In this document: piece after piece, positions 1-10,671 of the stretch
Numbering within the stretch: position 1 is the first letter of the stretch
Layout of the letters: each line of letters begins with the position of its first letter
Assembly: GCA_013398015.1 (NCBI GenBank)
Contig: VZRR01013707.1
Coordinates: forward strand, 496,390-560,389
Length of the DNA: 64,000 nucleotides
Direction: 5' to 3'
Source of the DNA: Oreocharis arfaki
Lineage: Eukaryota > Chordata > Aves > Passeriformes > Paramythiidae
Notes under the pieces: generated by a model
Seen by the model: the letters and a program-made list of their open reading frames with translations, nothing else
What the model was told of the DNA's origin: nothing
Databases searched by the model: none
Translations under genes and position numbers: made by a program

Positions 1-1522
1 AATTGCAGTATTGGCCTTCAGCACTTGCAAATCATGAGTCAGCTTTCTTGTCTTGCCCTGTGAAATGATACTCGTTTCCCAAATTTTCAGAGTTAAAAAA
101 AAAAATACTTTTAACTTTTCTTATTTTTAGTTCTCTTCTTTGACTACGCTAATGTTATCGGGAAACTCTTCCCTTGAAAAATCCCAAACAATAATTCAGA
201 CAAAAAAAGCATGGAATTGTCAATGAACACAAGGTAGTACAGCAGGATCTATCAGCTTCTTCCTCTGCTCTCCTTCTCGCCCTCCCCCGCCTGCCTCCCT
301 TCCCCAGGCAACTTCTGCCCTGCCACCAGGGATCGCTTTGCTCTGGTCTCAATCCTCCGGTTTCAAAGCTGTGTCTTGCTTCAATTTCAGTAGAAATGCT
401 TTCCACTTACACATTCTGTAACTTCTCTTACTGTACACATGAGCACCAGTTTATGCTTCCATTTAAAAAGTACAATTAGAAAGGAAACGAAGCTCTGTCC
501 AAAGGTTGCATTCTTCTCTCTTCCCACCAAAACAGTGTCCTGCCCCTCTCAGCCATAAAGAAAGGGAATCACCACTATTGTAATTTTCACTTTTACCCTG
601 CCCCTACATCAGTTCAAAAATATGTGGCTAGAAAATGAATACCAAACATGTCTTCAGGACAGAGCATCTGTCCCACATTTCTGAGTATTTTTAAAAATAG
701 TATTACATAATCTGCAAAAAAAACCCTTTAAATGCAGATGTATCTCTGCATTACACATTGTCTTTACAATGCCTGAAAACAAAATCCACCTAAGCAGAGT
801 TCTACTACTCAATATAGTAATTTGTCTTTCTCAAGTGTAGGCCACATAAAGCACACACAATCCAGTAAATACACACTCCAGTTCATTATCTAAATTGTTT
901 CAAAACTGTATTTTAATAATATCAAGCTGGGACTTCATATAACATGGAAGCAGGAACAAGAGGCGCTTGTTGCAGGCAGAGTGGTGGAGATTAAAGCATT
1001 CCAGGTAAACAGGGATAACTAAGTAGCTGAATACCAAGGTTACAGCAGAGAAACAGCAGCAGTAGGGTAGCAAGTACTGAAGATTTGGGTAATCTACAAG
1101 ACGAAATCAATCAAGAAAAACAGATATTGTCAAAACTGATCTATATAACAGTACTGAGGGGGTTCCTCATTATCCCCAGGTCTAATAATGTATATTTCCA
1201 CCCTTGATTGATGGCAGCCATTCGGTCTGTGGGTGGGGCACCAGTCTCCCTGAAATGAACGGAAGTGGCAGGTGCCTTTATGGTCTATTTTGGATGAAAT
1301 GGTGAAACCAGCGCTTCCAGGAATAATGAGCAGGGGATATTAGCGCATTCAGAGAGAGGAAAATTAGTATGTCAGTCCCTTCTCATTTTACTGCAAGAAA
1401 TAAAAATATTTCAACATTGTGAGAAACAGAAGGAAAAAGTACGCATCAGAAAAACACCGATGAGATCCTCCACCTTTTAAGATTTTTCTTTCGAGACAGA
1501 GTGAAAAAGCAAATAAACTTAC
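1..1522 (-). other. ADAM22: ADAM22 intron 13, partial
   Basis: This is intron downstream of exon 13. I searched the minus strand for the next exon (cysteine-rich, with a CIMGDTGYYLP-like core) and did not find it, so it lies beyond the window. The segment from 240 to 330 is pyrimidine- and GC-richer but carries no recognised element. Confidence 0.8.
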
Positions 1523-1613
1523 CACTTATAAGTTTTCTTCTGTCTGAGAAAATGCCAATGTTCTGGGCCAAGGTCTGTGCCAGGGTAACTGCCATTAAGT
1601 CTGGCTTTCCAAA
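1523..1613 (-). CDS. ADAM22: ADAM22 coding exon 13 (degenerate catalytic motif)
   Basis: This 91-base exon encodes 30 codons plus G: FGKPDLMAVTLAQTLAQNIG then IFSDRRKLIS. It covers the place where active ADAMs carry the zinc motif HExxHxxGxxH. Here the aligned residues are QTLAQNIGIFS, so all three zinc-binding histidines and the catalytic glutamate are missing. The protein cannot be a zinc protease, as is known for ADAM22. Human keeps one histidine (LAHNIG) that is Gln here, as in ADAM11. The acceptor is TTTATTTTAG and the donor gtaagt. It is the last exon visible; the next one should begin with the rest of a Gly codon. Confidence 0.97.
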
Positions 1614-2054
1614 CTAAAATAAACAAGCAAGGTAGGAAAAGTAATCAGTAACACACAATTATCTCAGATTCAAGTGAAGCTTTCCTCATATCAAGGCAAA
1701 AAAAAAAGGCAAAATCAGATACACAGTGTTAGAATTCCTACTTCAGGGTAGCTAGATGAAAACTAAACACTGGCTTATAGACAAGTTAAGTGAGAGAAAG
1801 CCTGTTTCTTTCTTGGTATTGTGGCTGCAAACATGAATGACAGGATATTGCAGAATTTGCTGAAAAGTATATTTGAATCTATATTGAATTTATTCTTTCA
1901 TCACTCTTCATTGAAGTGTCCCTTCTGTAAAGCTGCACTAAGATTCTGCATCAGCAAAAAAAAGGCAAAATATTTTGAGGAGCATCTCTGCACTGATAAA
2001 TTCAGTGCAGATAAATTTCCACCACTTTTTGCTCGTACCAGTATCTCCACCTAC
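1614..2054 (-). other. ADAM22: ADAM22 intron 12
   Basis: Short intron of 441 bases between exons 12 and 13. Donor gtaggt and acceptor TTTTAG are visible. No repeat was seen apart from short A runs. Confidence 0.9.
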
Positions 2055-2139
2055 CTCATTCACACCTCCGCCTTTAAGCAAGGAGCAGATTCCACCAGTG
2101 TGGGCTACACCACTTCGACTGCTCTGAAATCGACTCCCC
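2055..2139 (-). CDS. ADAM22: ADAM22 coding exon 12 (metalloprotease-like domain)
   Basis: This 85-base exon has one base completing Ser, then 28 codons: GSRFQSSRSGVAHTGGICSL then LKGGGVNE. Human reads [28 protein letters not shown]. Five substitutions occur, three of them packed into four residues (A to V, Y to H, I to T), a stretch strongly conserved in the family. Each can be explained by a single transition. Frame, acceptor (TTTGTCGAAG) and donor (gtaggt) are intact, so I treat it as a working exon. The opposite strand also carries a long open frame here, which is a shadow. Confidence 0.94.
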
Positions 2140-4066
2140 CTTCGACAAAGAGGAAAAGAAAAGGAAGTTTACCCTGCTCAGTCCATGAGTTTCGCACCTG
2201 CCTATTCCAGTATCTACCCTTCTGATTTCCAGATGAGAAGCTGGCATTTGCAAATGCTGGATACCACCACTACGCTTCAAACTACGCAAAAACAAATGGG
2301 AAAAACAGATAACCACTCACAAACATCACATGACAAATTATCTCCAGAAAAGTTATACCAACTTCCCTCCTCTTTTTCAGATTACCTAATACAAGAAGAA
2401 GGGGACTATTTTGCCAAACCACCTGGATCTGCCCAGCCTTTTGTTTCTTGACATTCTACTGCAGGGAGTGCCTTCCACTGGCACGTGTTCCAGGCAGAGA
2501 GCAGGAGAGGCCACCGTGCTGCCAACGCACGGGACTAGCGAAACAACACATGTCTAATCAGGCAGTGCTGATGTGGTAAAACTCAAGGGGACATGCACTA
2601 GCAGAAGATGCAGAGGTAGGAGAAAACACCCTGGAACTACAGCCAATCTCATCCAAGGAACAGATGCACTCTGAGCCTAAATCTAATCCCCTCTTTGGTG
2701 CTGACCACGTCAGCATGAATGACTGCCAGTTATTGGAGACAAAATATACTCTGCTCCACCTGAGAGTACTGATCCATCCGGCAAATTATTTTTCTCAAGT
2801 GGGAACAGCAAAACATCAAGAAGGATCACAATGGGATAACTGTGCTAAAGGTGGAAGCTCATTTGTAACCACGGTACCATCACATCAGCTACCCTCACCT
2901 CCCAACTTAGCTGTGTTTCACTCACAGACAAACTCAGAAACTGCTGTTTCTAAACAATCTATGAATGCAATACCACAAACACCATTGGTGGTGGTGCTGT
3001 GGATAGCACTGGAATTAGCATTACAGAGGTATCCAGAGTAACAACCACAGACCAAATCAGGCTTTCTTTTGTCGTTGTCAATCCACACACACTCACATGA
3101 ACAAGACTTTCCCCCCACAAAGACTTAATTCACCAGAGAAGATACACGAAGGATATGAGAAAATCTGATTTCCATTTAAGAGATGAAGATCTGAGACACA
3201 GAGAAACCAAAATCTGCAAGCACCACTTGTAGACCTTATTAGCCTTCTTCAAGGCAGAAATCAATGGCAGCAATTAAGCACGTGCAAAAATTCTGATGGT
3301 GGATACTGGGCTTGGGTATCCTGAAACCCTACTGAAGTCATGTGAAGTGAGGTGTTTAGGTTAAGTTTACTCTTACAGGCTCCTAAAACAGTCAGCAGAG
3401 AGAAAAAAAGGACTCCAATAGAGATATTCATCTGGCATGTCTTGGGGGGATCAAAAATGTCAGCCATGAACCTGTCCTGCATTTTTCTAGATATATTTTA
3501 TTATATCAATCTTATTTCCAAAACAATTAAAATACTTAGAGAAAATAACATTCCTCTCAGTTTAGTATTCTTACAGCTCGAATGTCTTGGGAGAACAAAC
3601 TGTTTTGAGAATCTCAAACACTTCAGTAATCCTGCAGCATGCAGGTCATTCAACAAAGTAAAGCAGGCCATAGTGCACTTAAGCAGAAAACCTCACTGGT
3701 TTCAAAACCAATGTTCTGCCTTTAAATAATCCGTGCTCTACTGCTGAAGAAGCCAACCTCCGAGGTGGAACCATGCATGACTCCAGATAGCTGCGTTTGT
3801 GGAGTAGGTGATTGCACAGAATAACAAAGAATTACAGCACATGCAGCTCAGGCTTAGTATGTCAAAACTAAAATGAGAGTCAAACCTCTAGTTGCACTGG
3901 CAGGCAGTTTGTGCATTAACTTTTTCCCACCTCCCCATCTGAAACATTTTCTGAATTATTGTGGATTACACACACAACAGAAAGGAGATGCATCAGCCAC
4001 TTGTGAGAAGCAACCCCCAAGGAAAGAAAAAACCCCAGTAATAAAACATCACACGAGGTTACGTAC
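2140..4066 (-). other. ADAM22: ADAM22 intron 11
   Basis: Intron of 1,927 bases. Several small open frames occur on both strands (for example 2664-3041 plus), but none resembles a known family. No repeat was recognised. Confidence 0.85.
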
Positions 4067-4233
4067 GAAAAAAGGTGAACTGCGTCACTTTTCTCTCTGA
4101 TAAAATCCCTCCTATATTTCATAAACTCACGTAGAGTCACCAAGGGGTTTTCAGATATGGTGAACTTGTTATCAGTAGCCCAGGTTTCCATGGCAACCAA
4201 TACTATCCTGGTGTTAAGTTGTTCTTTATATAT
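4067..4233 (-). CDS. ADAM22: ADAM22 coding exon 11 (metalloprotease-like domain)
   Basis: This is the longest exon seen, 167 bases, with 55 codons plus TC. It starts IYKEQLNTRIVLVAMETWAT and continues through ISENPLVTLREFMKYRRDFI to DAVHLF. By my memory it differs from human at only five of about 56 positions, all mild changes (D/E, K/N, A/T, I/V, K/R). The acceptor is preceded by an AT-rich stretch ending TACTAG, and the donor is gtacgt. An internal CCAG at 4208 might look like an acceptor, but the conserved IYKEQLNTR upstream shows that the exon starts at 4233. The TC joins G of exon 12 to give Ser. Confidence 0.98.
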
Positions 4234-5248
4234 CTAGTACATTAACAGAATGAACAAATATATTATGTCAAATAGAACAAAGGTGAAGTTTACCCCTTTT
4301 TTGTAATAGCTTGCATTTTTACATAACTAAATATTTAGCTTATTCTAGTACACTTTAGGTTCTCATAAACGATTTTATCTCCCTTAAAACCAAGGTAAAA
4401 CCAAAATTTTAGGCTTAATTCTTTAATCGGTTCTCTTAGCTTTCAAAAAGATCCCTTGCAAGTCCTACACAGGCAGACGTGCATAGAAGAAAGATAGGAT
4501 TTTTGAAAAATTACTACATTCCAAATAGCTCAAAGATTTTAAATTAATGGGTCTTTTATAACATCCAGCTCACCCAATGACACACAAGGGCTCTCTTATG
4601 TGGAATAATGATCTATAAAACCATATTTTTCCCTGTTATATACCTCTACAGGTGTATTTCAACTCATGCTGGCTGAATCACAAAAAAAGGGCCATCCTTT
4701 CAATGCTGGGTTAACACTACACACAAAACAATTTCAAGCATTTTCTTCTTCTAGTAATACTTTTCTTTTTCTAGTAATACTTCCCTGGGCTGAGGTGCAA
4801 AAGCCAGCAGCTCATCTGATTTAGCACCACAGATATAATCCACATAGTCCACCTGTATGTCCCTATTCTAACTCATTCACTCAAGTCCACTTTTTCTGGA
4901 GAAATTCTAATGCATTAGAATTTCAGGTTGTCTTTTGGGTTTGGGTTTGAAGTTGCCAACACAGGGATCCTGTGCTAGAAATTGTCATCTCTCAGGTGCT
5001 CCTTAAAACTCAGACTCAAGGGACCAATCCAGCAAGATACTTAAAAGTTTAAAGCCACCAAAAAAAACCTGTCTGATGCTTTACATTAGACAAAGGCTTT
5101 ATAGGTGACTGTGGTTCTAGTGAAAATTTGTGATCTTCATATACATTATTACTGTTATATCATGAACTGACAACTTCTGCATCTATCTTCAGGAGAATCT
5201 TATTACTCCTCTCACACATAAAAGAATATATAGTTGAGTGATACTTAC
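4234..5248 (-). other. ADAM22: ADAM22 intron 10
   Basis: Intron of 1,015 bases. The only structure seen is a short direct repeat near 4744-4783. Confidence 0.85.
4744..4783. repeat. Short direct repeat, two copies
   Basis: Two adjacent copies of a pyrimidine-rich unit of about 20 bases containing TTCTAGTAATACTT. They look like a local slippage duplication inside intron 10. Confidence 0.7.
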
Positions 5249-5320
5249 TAAATCTGCCATGTTCACAACTGATTTAGCATAGCTGTTGGTATGGCCGACT
5301 GACAAGCGGTGCTTTTTACA
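5249..5320 (-). CDS. ADAM22: ADAM22 coding exon 10 (metalloprotease-like domain)
   Basis: This 72-base exon encodes 24 codons in phase 0 at both ends: [24 protein letters not shown]. Human has [24 protein letters not shown]. The first codon is TGT (Cys) where human has Phe; the difference needs only one base, complementing position 5319. The acceptor is TTTCACAG and the donor gtaagt. The helix [14 protein letters not shown] is conserved in ADAM11, ADAM22 and ADAM23. Confidence 0.97.
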
Positions 5321-7394
5321 CTGTGAAACAAGCACAGACCAGTAACAGATACAGATTCCAGAAAAACAAGGTCCATTTCCAAAACACCACGAAGTAAAGA
5401 ACAACATCAACAACAAAACACCCGTGCAAGGTTTTGTCTCCTGTGCGGAATGTAACATTAATAAGCAATAGTAGAAAATTGCTCGGGAATGCACATTACT
5501 GATAAAACTTCACACCACCTGTTGTGAGGATCTATGAATGCCTCTTTCGAAAGTACCCTAGGATCTTTACTGGAAAACGCTATAAGAACAAGAACATATT
5601 GTTACTCTCTTGATTATCTTTATTGTTGGCAATTTTGAAATTAATCATAAATGCCAATGCAGAAATCAGCAACAAAAACTTCCACAGCTGAGACTCCTCT
5701 AGAGGTGGTATCCCAGCAGTGCCTGCATTCGTGTTTTAATCTATCAGACTCCCTTTCTTTTTCAATTTTCCCTCTTAAGCTGTTTTCTGGTTTTCTTCTT
5801 GTACAGTTTCACACTCCTATAATGCCACAGTAACTGGTTCAAATCACTTCAGCAACCAGACTCCAATGGCACCTGTACTGAAATTCGTAATACAGTGCTG
5901 TAAAAACAGCACTGAAGACAGCTGTCCAGGCACGCCTGTTTGCAGAAAAAAATCAGTTACAAATGAGCATCATGGGCATGAAAGTCACAGGTATCTCAGA
6001 AGAATTTAGGACAAAGTGTACAAGATTTTCAGAAATGTTTAACCATCTTGTGCTCCATGATGCTTGATTTTGGAATGAAAGTTGTCCATATTTTCTGGAA
6101 GTTAGGATCTTTCAGTGGGCAAGAAGAAGTTCCTAACACCTAGGGCACAGGAAAGGCATCCTTTCAAGCAGGAATGAGGGGAAAACCCACCAAAACCAAG
6201 GAAGTTAAGCCCACAGAAAATGATATTTCCTTCTCACAGGAGGAAATTATCTGGCTTCTTTCATCATGGACATTCACTGACACTTGTCTCAGAGAATAAA
6301 CTCTTAACTGGACTGACTCTTACAGTAGCTGTGACTAGACAAAATTAGGAAACATTGTCCTTGAAGAAAACCTGCCTGAACAGATAGGGTCCCAAGGGAA
6401 AAGTTGTGGCTTCAGGTCTTTAGGATCAAACACAATTACACCAATTTAGGGAATTTTCATCCAATATTATTAATTTTCATCCAAGAATTTATTGCTATGG
6501 TCACCAAACTGAGCTGGTGGAGGAGTACACTGCCCAAGGACAGCGGCACACTCCTTGTACACTCTCATGTCTATTTTTGCCATTCCGAGTATTGCTGAGA
6601 GAATTGCTGCACATTACAGAAGAGGTAGACAAAATTCATAGAAATATTTTGATTTTAAAGCCATAAGGGGCCATAAAATTGCCTAATGCCACCAGTTGGA
6701 TGGGCACTACCAGGCTGAACTTTATCCAGTTACTTCAAGATCAAATCCATTGTTTTTGTTTGAAGCTACCTTTGACCACTGCAAGTGATGAAGGATTCAC
6801 CATTTCCTTTGATATTCCCTTCATTAGTTATTAATCATCTTCACTAACATAAATCTGTGCCTTTTCCCACTTAAATGAGTCTGGCTTTTCTTCAATACAC
6901 TCACTGTTATTTTGTCTCTTGCCACTATGTTAAAAACCCCACTGTATTCTCCCAGAGTAAGTATACAAGCTTAACAAAATAATCTTCTCTACATTGATTG
7001 GGACGTATCAAAAAAAATCTAGTCATTGTTAATCTCCCCATTCTCAAAAGCTGCTGCACAACTGAAATAACTGCACTATTGATTGCTGAGTGGCTATAAC
7101 TAAGACAAATGCTCAGGAAAGCCAGAAAGAAATCATCAGCTTAAGTCACACTGACATTAGTTACTTCATGACCCTTCTTTCTGATATTCAGGCCTAGTTG
7201 CATTCCTGGTGAAATTAACATGCCAAAATTCAAAACCATTTTCATCAATGGTTAATGAGACCATAATCTCTTCTATTAAGGACATATAGAATTTATTCCA
7301 CCCTTAAATCGTTCTTTGTTGTTATGCTCTCTGGATAAATTAAGACAATTTGATGCTAATTATACTGTAAGATGTTGAATTGTGTTGGTCTTAC
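5321..7394 (-). other. ADAM22: ADAM22 intron 9
   Basis: Intron of 2,074 bases. Its middle part carries an old CR1-type LINE fragment. The rest is unremarkable AT-rich sequence. Confidence 0.85.
6635..7010 (-). mobile_element. Ancient CR1-type LINE 3' fragment
   Basis: Read on the plus strand, the segment begins with a degraded CATAGA-AAGCCA-AAGGGGCCAT pattern. It continues with GATGAAGGATTCACCATTTC, then a block resembling the amniote CR1 phrase for GTTAATTACCCTCACTGTTAA. This is the reverse complement of the 3' half of an old CR1 element, so the insertion is on the minus strand. It is heavily diverged, consistent with an age far beyond the passerine radiation. Boundaries are approximate. 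Confidence 0.6.
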
Positions 7395-7469
7395 CATTAG
7401 ATGATCATTTACAATCATCAACTCAATGTATTTTGTTTCCTCTTCAACATTACGGGGAATCTGACGAAC
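7395..7469 (-). CDS. ADAM22: ADAM22 coding exon 9 (start of metalloprotease-like domain)
   Basis: This 75-base exon encodes 25 codons in phase 0 at both ends. The residues are VRQIPRNVEEET followed by KYIELMIVNDHLM. From PRNVEEET onward it is identical to human ADAM22; the first four residues (VRQI against LRRY) differ. It forms the first beta strand of the mature, extracellular metalloprotease-like domain right after the processing site in exon 8. The acceptor follows TTTCCGTAG and the donor is gtaaga. Confidence 0.97.
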
Positions 7470-7965
7470 CTACGGAAAGAATGTAACTCTAAGAGAGTCT
7501 AACAATACAGAGAGAGCATAACTGGTAACAAGCATCTGCATTTAGTGGCTTCCCCACCTCAACAAACAGGGAATGAAGTCTCTATTTAGAATATTTATTT
7601 TGAAACAAAATAAAATTAGATAAACTAGGTACTTGTCACTATAGCAACTTAAAAAAATACATGTGTTTTATTAATGGGAGTTTCTGATAAAACTATACTT
7701 AAAATGAGCAAAAATATTTTACCTATTTTTTCATTTGCAGTGTAGCAGTACTTAAAAACTTCCTAACTCTTCAAGTAGGCATGTCCAAGAGAACATACCA
7801 ATGTTTAGCCTACACTAGATACCTCTTTTTGTATTAGCTGTACTGATATAGAGATCTCATGCCAAACCAGCAGGAGCAGCAGGATTCCATCTGGACAAAT
7901 TAACTCAGCAGACACGAAGCAAACTTGATGGCATATTCCTTATAAACAAGCATATTGGCACATAC
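7470..7965 (-). other. ADAM22: ADAM22 intron 8
   Basis: Short intron of 496 bases between exons 8 and 9. No repeat was recognised. Confidence 0.9.
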
Positions 7966-8036
7966 CTGTCTTTTCCTTCTTTTGTGTCTTGGCCTTACAA
8001 CAAAATTCTGTGATGTAGTATTCATGTGCCAGAACT
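7966..8036 (-). CDS. ADAM22: ADAM22 coding exon 8 (prodomain end, furin-type site)
   Basis: This 71-base exon begins with AG, completing Glu, then 23 codons: FWHMNTTSQNFVVRPRHKRR-KRQ. Human, as remembered, has [23 protein letters not shown]. Only the frame of the segment is conserved: the NTT sequon replaces NIT at the same position, and the basic tail RRKR just before Q is a good proprotein-convertase site that would release the prodomain. About half of the residues before the basic tail differ from human, in contrast to the next exon. The acceptor ends CCTTAG and the donor is gtatgt. Exon 9 follows after only 496 bases. Phase agrees with both neighbours, so the call is secure despite the divergence. 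Confidence 0.93.
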
Positions 8037-8469
8037 CTAAGGAGAAAACACAGACAAATACATTGAATATTTACAAAAATTTAGCCCAGCAATTAGTGAC
8101 CCTGATGCAACATGACAGTAGTATGGCATTCTTCAGCACTTCAGATGCAGCAACAACTCATTTTTACAAGTTTCCAGCTAGAAGAGAGGCAAGACTACAG
8201 ATGCTTCTCAGTAACAGGCCTCTTATTAAAAACTCTACTAGTGATAATCTGGGTCTGTTGAAACAGATGATCTGTGGGTGTCACGCTTCAGAAAGCACAG
8301 CAGATGTTCTATGCCAAAACTTCACCAATACTGGGCATGAAATATTATTAGCATAGTGCTTCCATGGAGTGAATCACATTTTCAGGAATTCAGCAGACAT
8401 TCACAGAGCTCTTGCAATAGCTACCTAAATCAATAAGAAGAGCATGGAAGGCGGAATTAATGCTTTAAG

Positions 8470-9060
8470 ACGATTATATTCACAAAGCAAAATATGTCAG
8501 AGTTGGGAAAAACCTTATGAGATTTTGGCAATGCTCACATACCAATACAATATTCCTCCCTGCTAATCCTCTGTGTCTTTAACTTCTTAAGCCTCTAATC
8601 ATAAGCATCAAGCAGTTTATTCTTTTGCCAAATCCTTTTCACCAAATCTATTACTAGCCACTCACGGAAAAGGACATATTATAAACTAAGCAGAAGACAA
8701 CATTGCTCTCACCCTTTCAAATGTCCAAGAAGTAATTTTCTATCTTTAATATTAGATTCATAGTCCCTGCTTCTTTTTTCCCTACACAAAATAAACCTCT
8801 TTCCTTATCTTGTATAAATGTGTTTGCTATTCACATAACCCCAAGAAGATCTTCCTTTGAGACATGAAAATCAAATGTTTGCAGTTGCTTCATTTGTAAT
8901 AATGTCATTCTCCTTTTACTGCTTTCCCTCTTTTGTGCCTTCTGCAGCTTTGGACATCCTTTCAGTCTCCAGGAACTGAAAACTTCTTTCAGTGTTCCAG
9001 AGTGATTTCACCAGTCCTGCAGAGAAGTAAATAGTCCTATAGGGTTTACAGAGCACCCCT
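8470..9060 (-). mobile_element. Ancient CR1-type LINE fragment
   Basis: The plus strand shows AGTTGGGAAAAACCTT near 8498, which resembles the GGTTGGAAAAGACCTT core of CR1 3' ends in reverse orientation. Farther along, 8950-9045 resembles the CR1 phrase around CAGTGTTCCAGNTGNGGTCTCACCAGT. The spacing agrees with one minus-strand insertion, diverged and interrupted. Limits are approximate. Confidence 0.5.
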
Positions 9061-10116
9061 ACAGTGCTACAGAGTTTATGGAGCTGTGTAAATTATCCAC
9101 TTCACATATCTTTGTACACAACTTCTGGTTGTGTTACAAATTCCTGACCAGTTCAGTTTTGCTGGTGAGACAGGAAAATTTCTCACAGCTCCACTTCCTG
9201 CTGGACCTTAATTGTACAATTCCTGCATGAGGTTCAAAAATAGGATTAAAAACCACGCTGATAGGAATTTCACAGGGCTGCCATGTCCGCAAAATCTTAA
9301 AACACAAAGCTGAGTTGCCCATTCGACAAGACATTGCCAGGCCTAAGTGATAATCTTAACCAGGAGTGGCAATTACTAATAAGACAAACCAGGAAAACAA
9401 AGCATGACTAACTGGTGTTGTCAGGTAAACTGGGGACATAAATTTTGGTACGTGAGGTTTGCAGATACCTGTTCATGGAGCAACCAGGACAATCACAGGC
9501 TCTCTGCTTAAAAATGTTTTCATGGTCACACCAATGCACTTGAGGACTTTCTTTAGAAAACAGACCAAAAATAAATTAAATCACACCCAAAGCTCCCTAT
9601 TTATTGCTTAAAGACTCCTGAGCTTGCAGTGATGAGAAATTAAATCTTGAAAACTTTTTTACTATGCTTTTGATTATGCTTCATGTATGTTAATTAGTTT
9701 AGACTGTGTTCCAGTGCCACACAACTGGACCTCAACCTGTCATTTTTGGTTTTATAACATGAGTAATGAAATTGGTAAATAACACTTTTCGATCAATAAA
9801 ATAATAATCTGCAGTATGTACATAGGGTCTCAGATAACTTTACCAGCAAATGTGATTGTTTTACCCACAATCGGAAGTCAGTCATCTCTAGAGGGAAATT
9901 ATGCAGCCATCACCATTAACACATTAACACACATTAACACTGCCTTATCATTCACAAGATGGATAAACCCACACAGCGTGCATTTCCAGCCAAAGACCCT
10001 CAGGCAACAGAACAAGACCAGCAAAATCACAGGGAATGTTGATAGCTGAGAGAGCCTAGCAGATATTTTGATGGGAATATATATAACCTTGAAAAAAATG
10101 TAATGAAGATTCACAA

Positions 10117-10240
10117 AACCATAGAATCATTTTCGTTGGAAAAGACTGCTAAAATCAAAGTCCAACCGTAAATCTAATACTGCCAAATCCCACTAAACCA
10201 TGTTCCTAAGTGTCATATCTACATATTTTTCATGTGACCT
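10117..10240 (-). mobile_element. CR1 LINE 3' end fragment
   Basis: The plus strand reads ACCATAGAATCATTTTCGTT then GGAAAAGACTGCTAAAATCA, and goes on through TCCAACCGTAAATCTAATAC to CACTAAACCATGTTCCTAAG. This follows the reverse complement of the avian CR1 3' end block by block. It is a 5'-truncated copy, as usual for CR1, and moderately diverged. Confidence 0.9.
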
Positions 10241-10596
10241 CAAAAGAAAAAGACATCTGTTTTGTATTATTTGAAAAACAGCACCTTTGATAACATATTG
10301 TTATCTAAGGCCATGCCAGGGCATTGCAGACCTCAACAGAGATTGTGAGAAAAAACACAGTCTAGGTAAATTCGAAGTGAAATGCTCTAAGCATGCCAAG
10401 TCATCTGTCCAAGCTTTTCTTATTTAAAAGCCTCATTATTCCTCAGACTATTCCAAAGTGCAGTACAATAAATTCTTTTCTGCAACAGCTTGTGGGGTTT
10501 TTTTAATACCCAGGGAGCAAAAGAATGTATAAAGTACATTGCTATTGAACTGAGATATAAGAGTGTGTGCTTTTACTATCACTGATACTGAGTAAT

Positions 10597-10671
10597 CCCT
10601 TTTACTTAGATTTTTTCCCTTTTACTTAGATTTTTCCCTTTTACTTAGATTTACTTAGATTTTTTCCCTTT
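10597..10671. repeat. Minisatellite-like tandem repeat
   Basis: Three to four copies of a unit of 19-20 bases, CCCTTTTACTTAGATTTTT with small length changes; the third copy contains an extra ACTTAGATTT. The region lies in intron 7. Confidence 0.9.

Noticed and set aside
1821..2225. Open frame of 134 codons, plus strand
   Set aside because: It is antisense to ADAM22 exon 12, whose coding frame on the minus strand is the real signal.
4208..4233. Separate micro-exon for IYKEQLNTR before exon 11
   Set aside because: An AG at 4208-4209 on the minus strand looked like an acceptor, but the conserved codons run on without interruption to a better acceptor at 4234.
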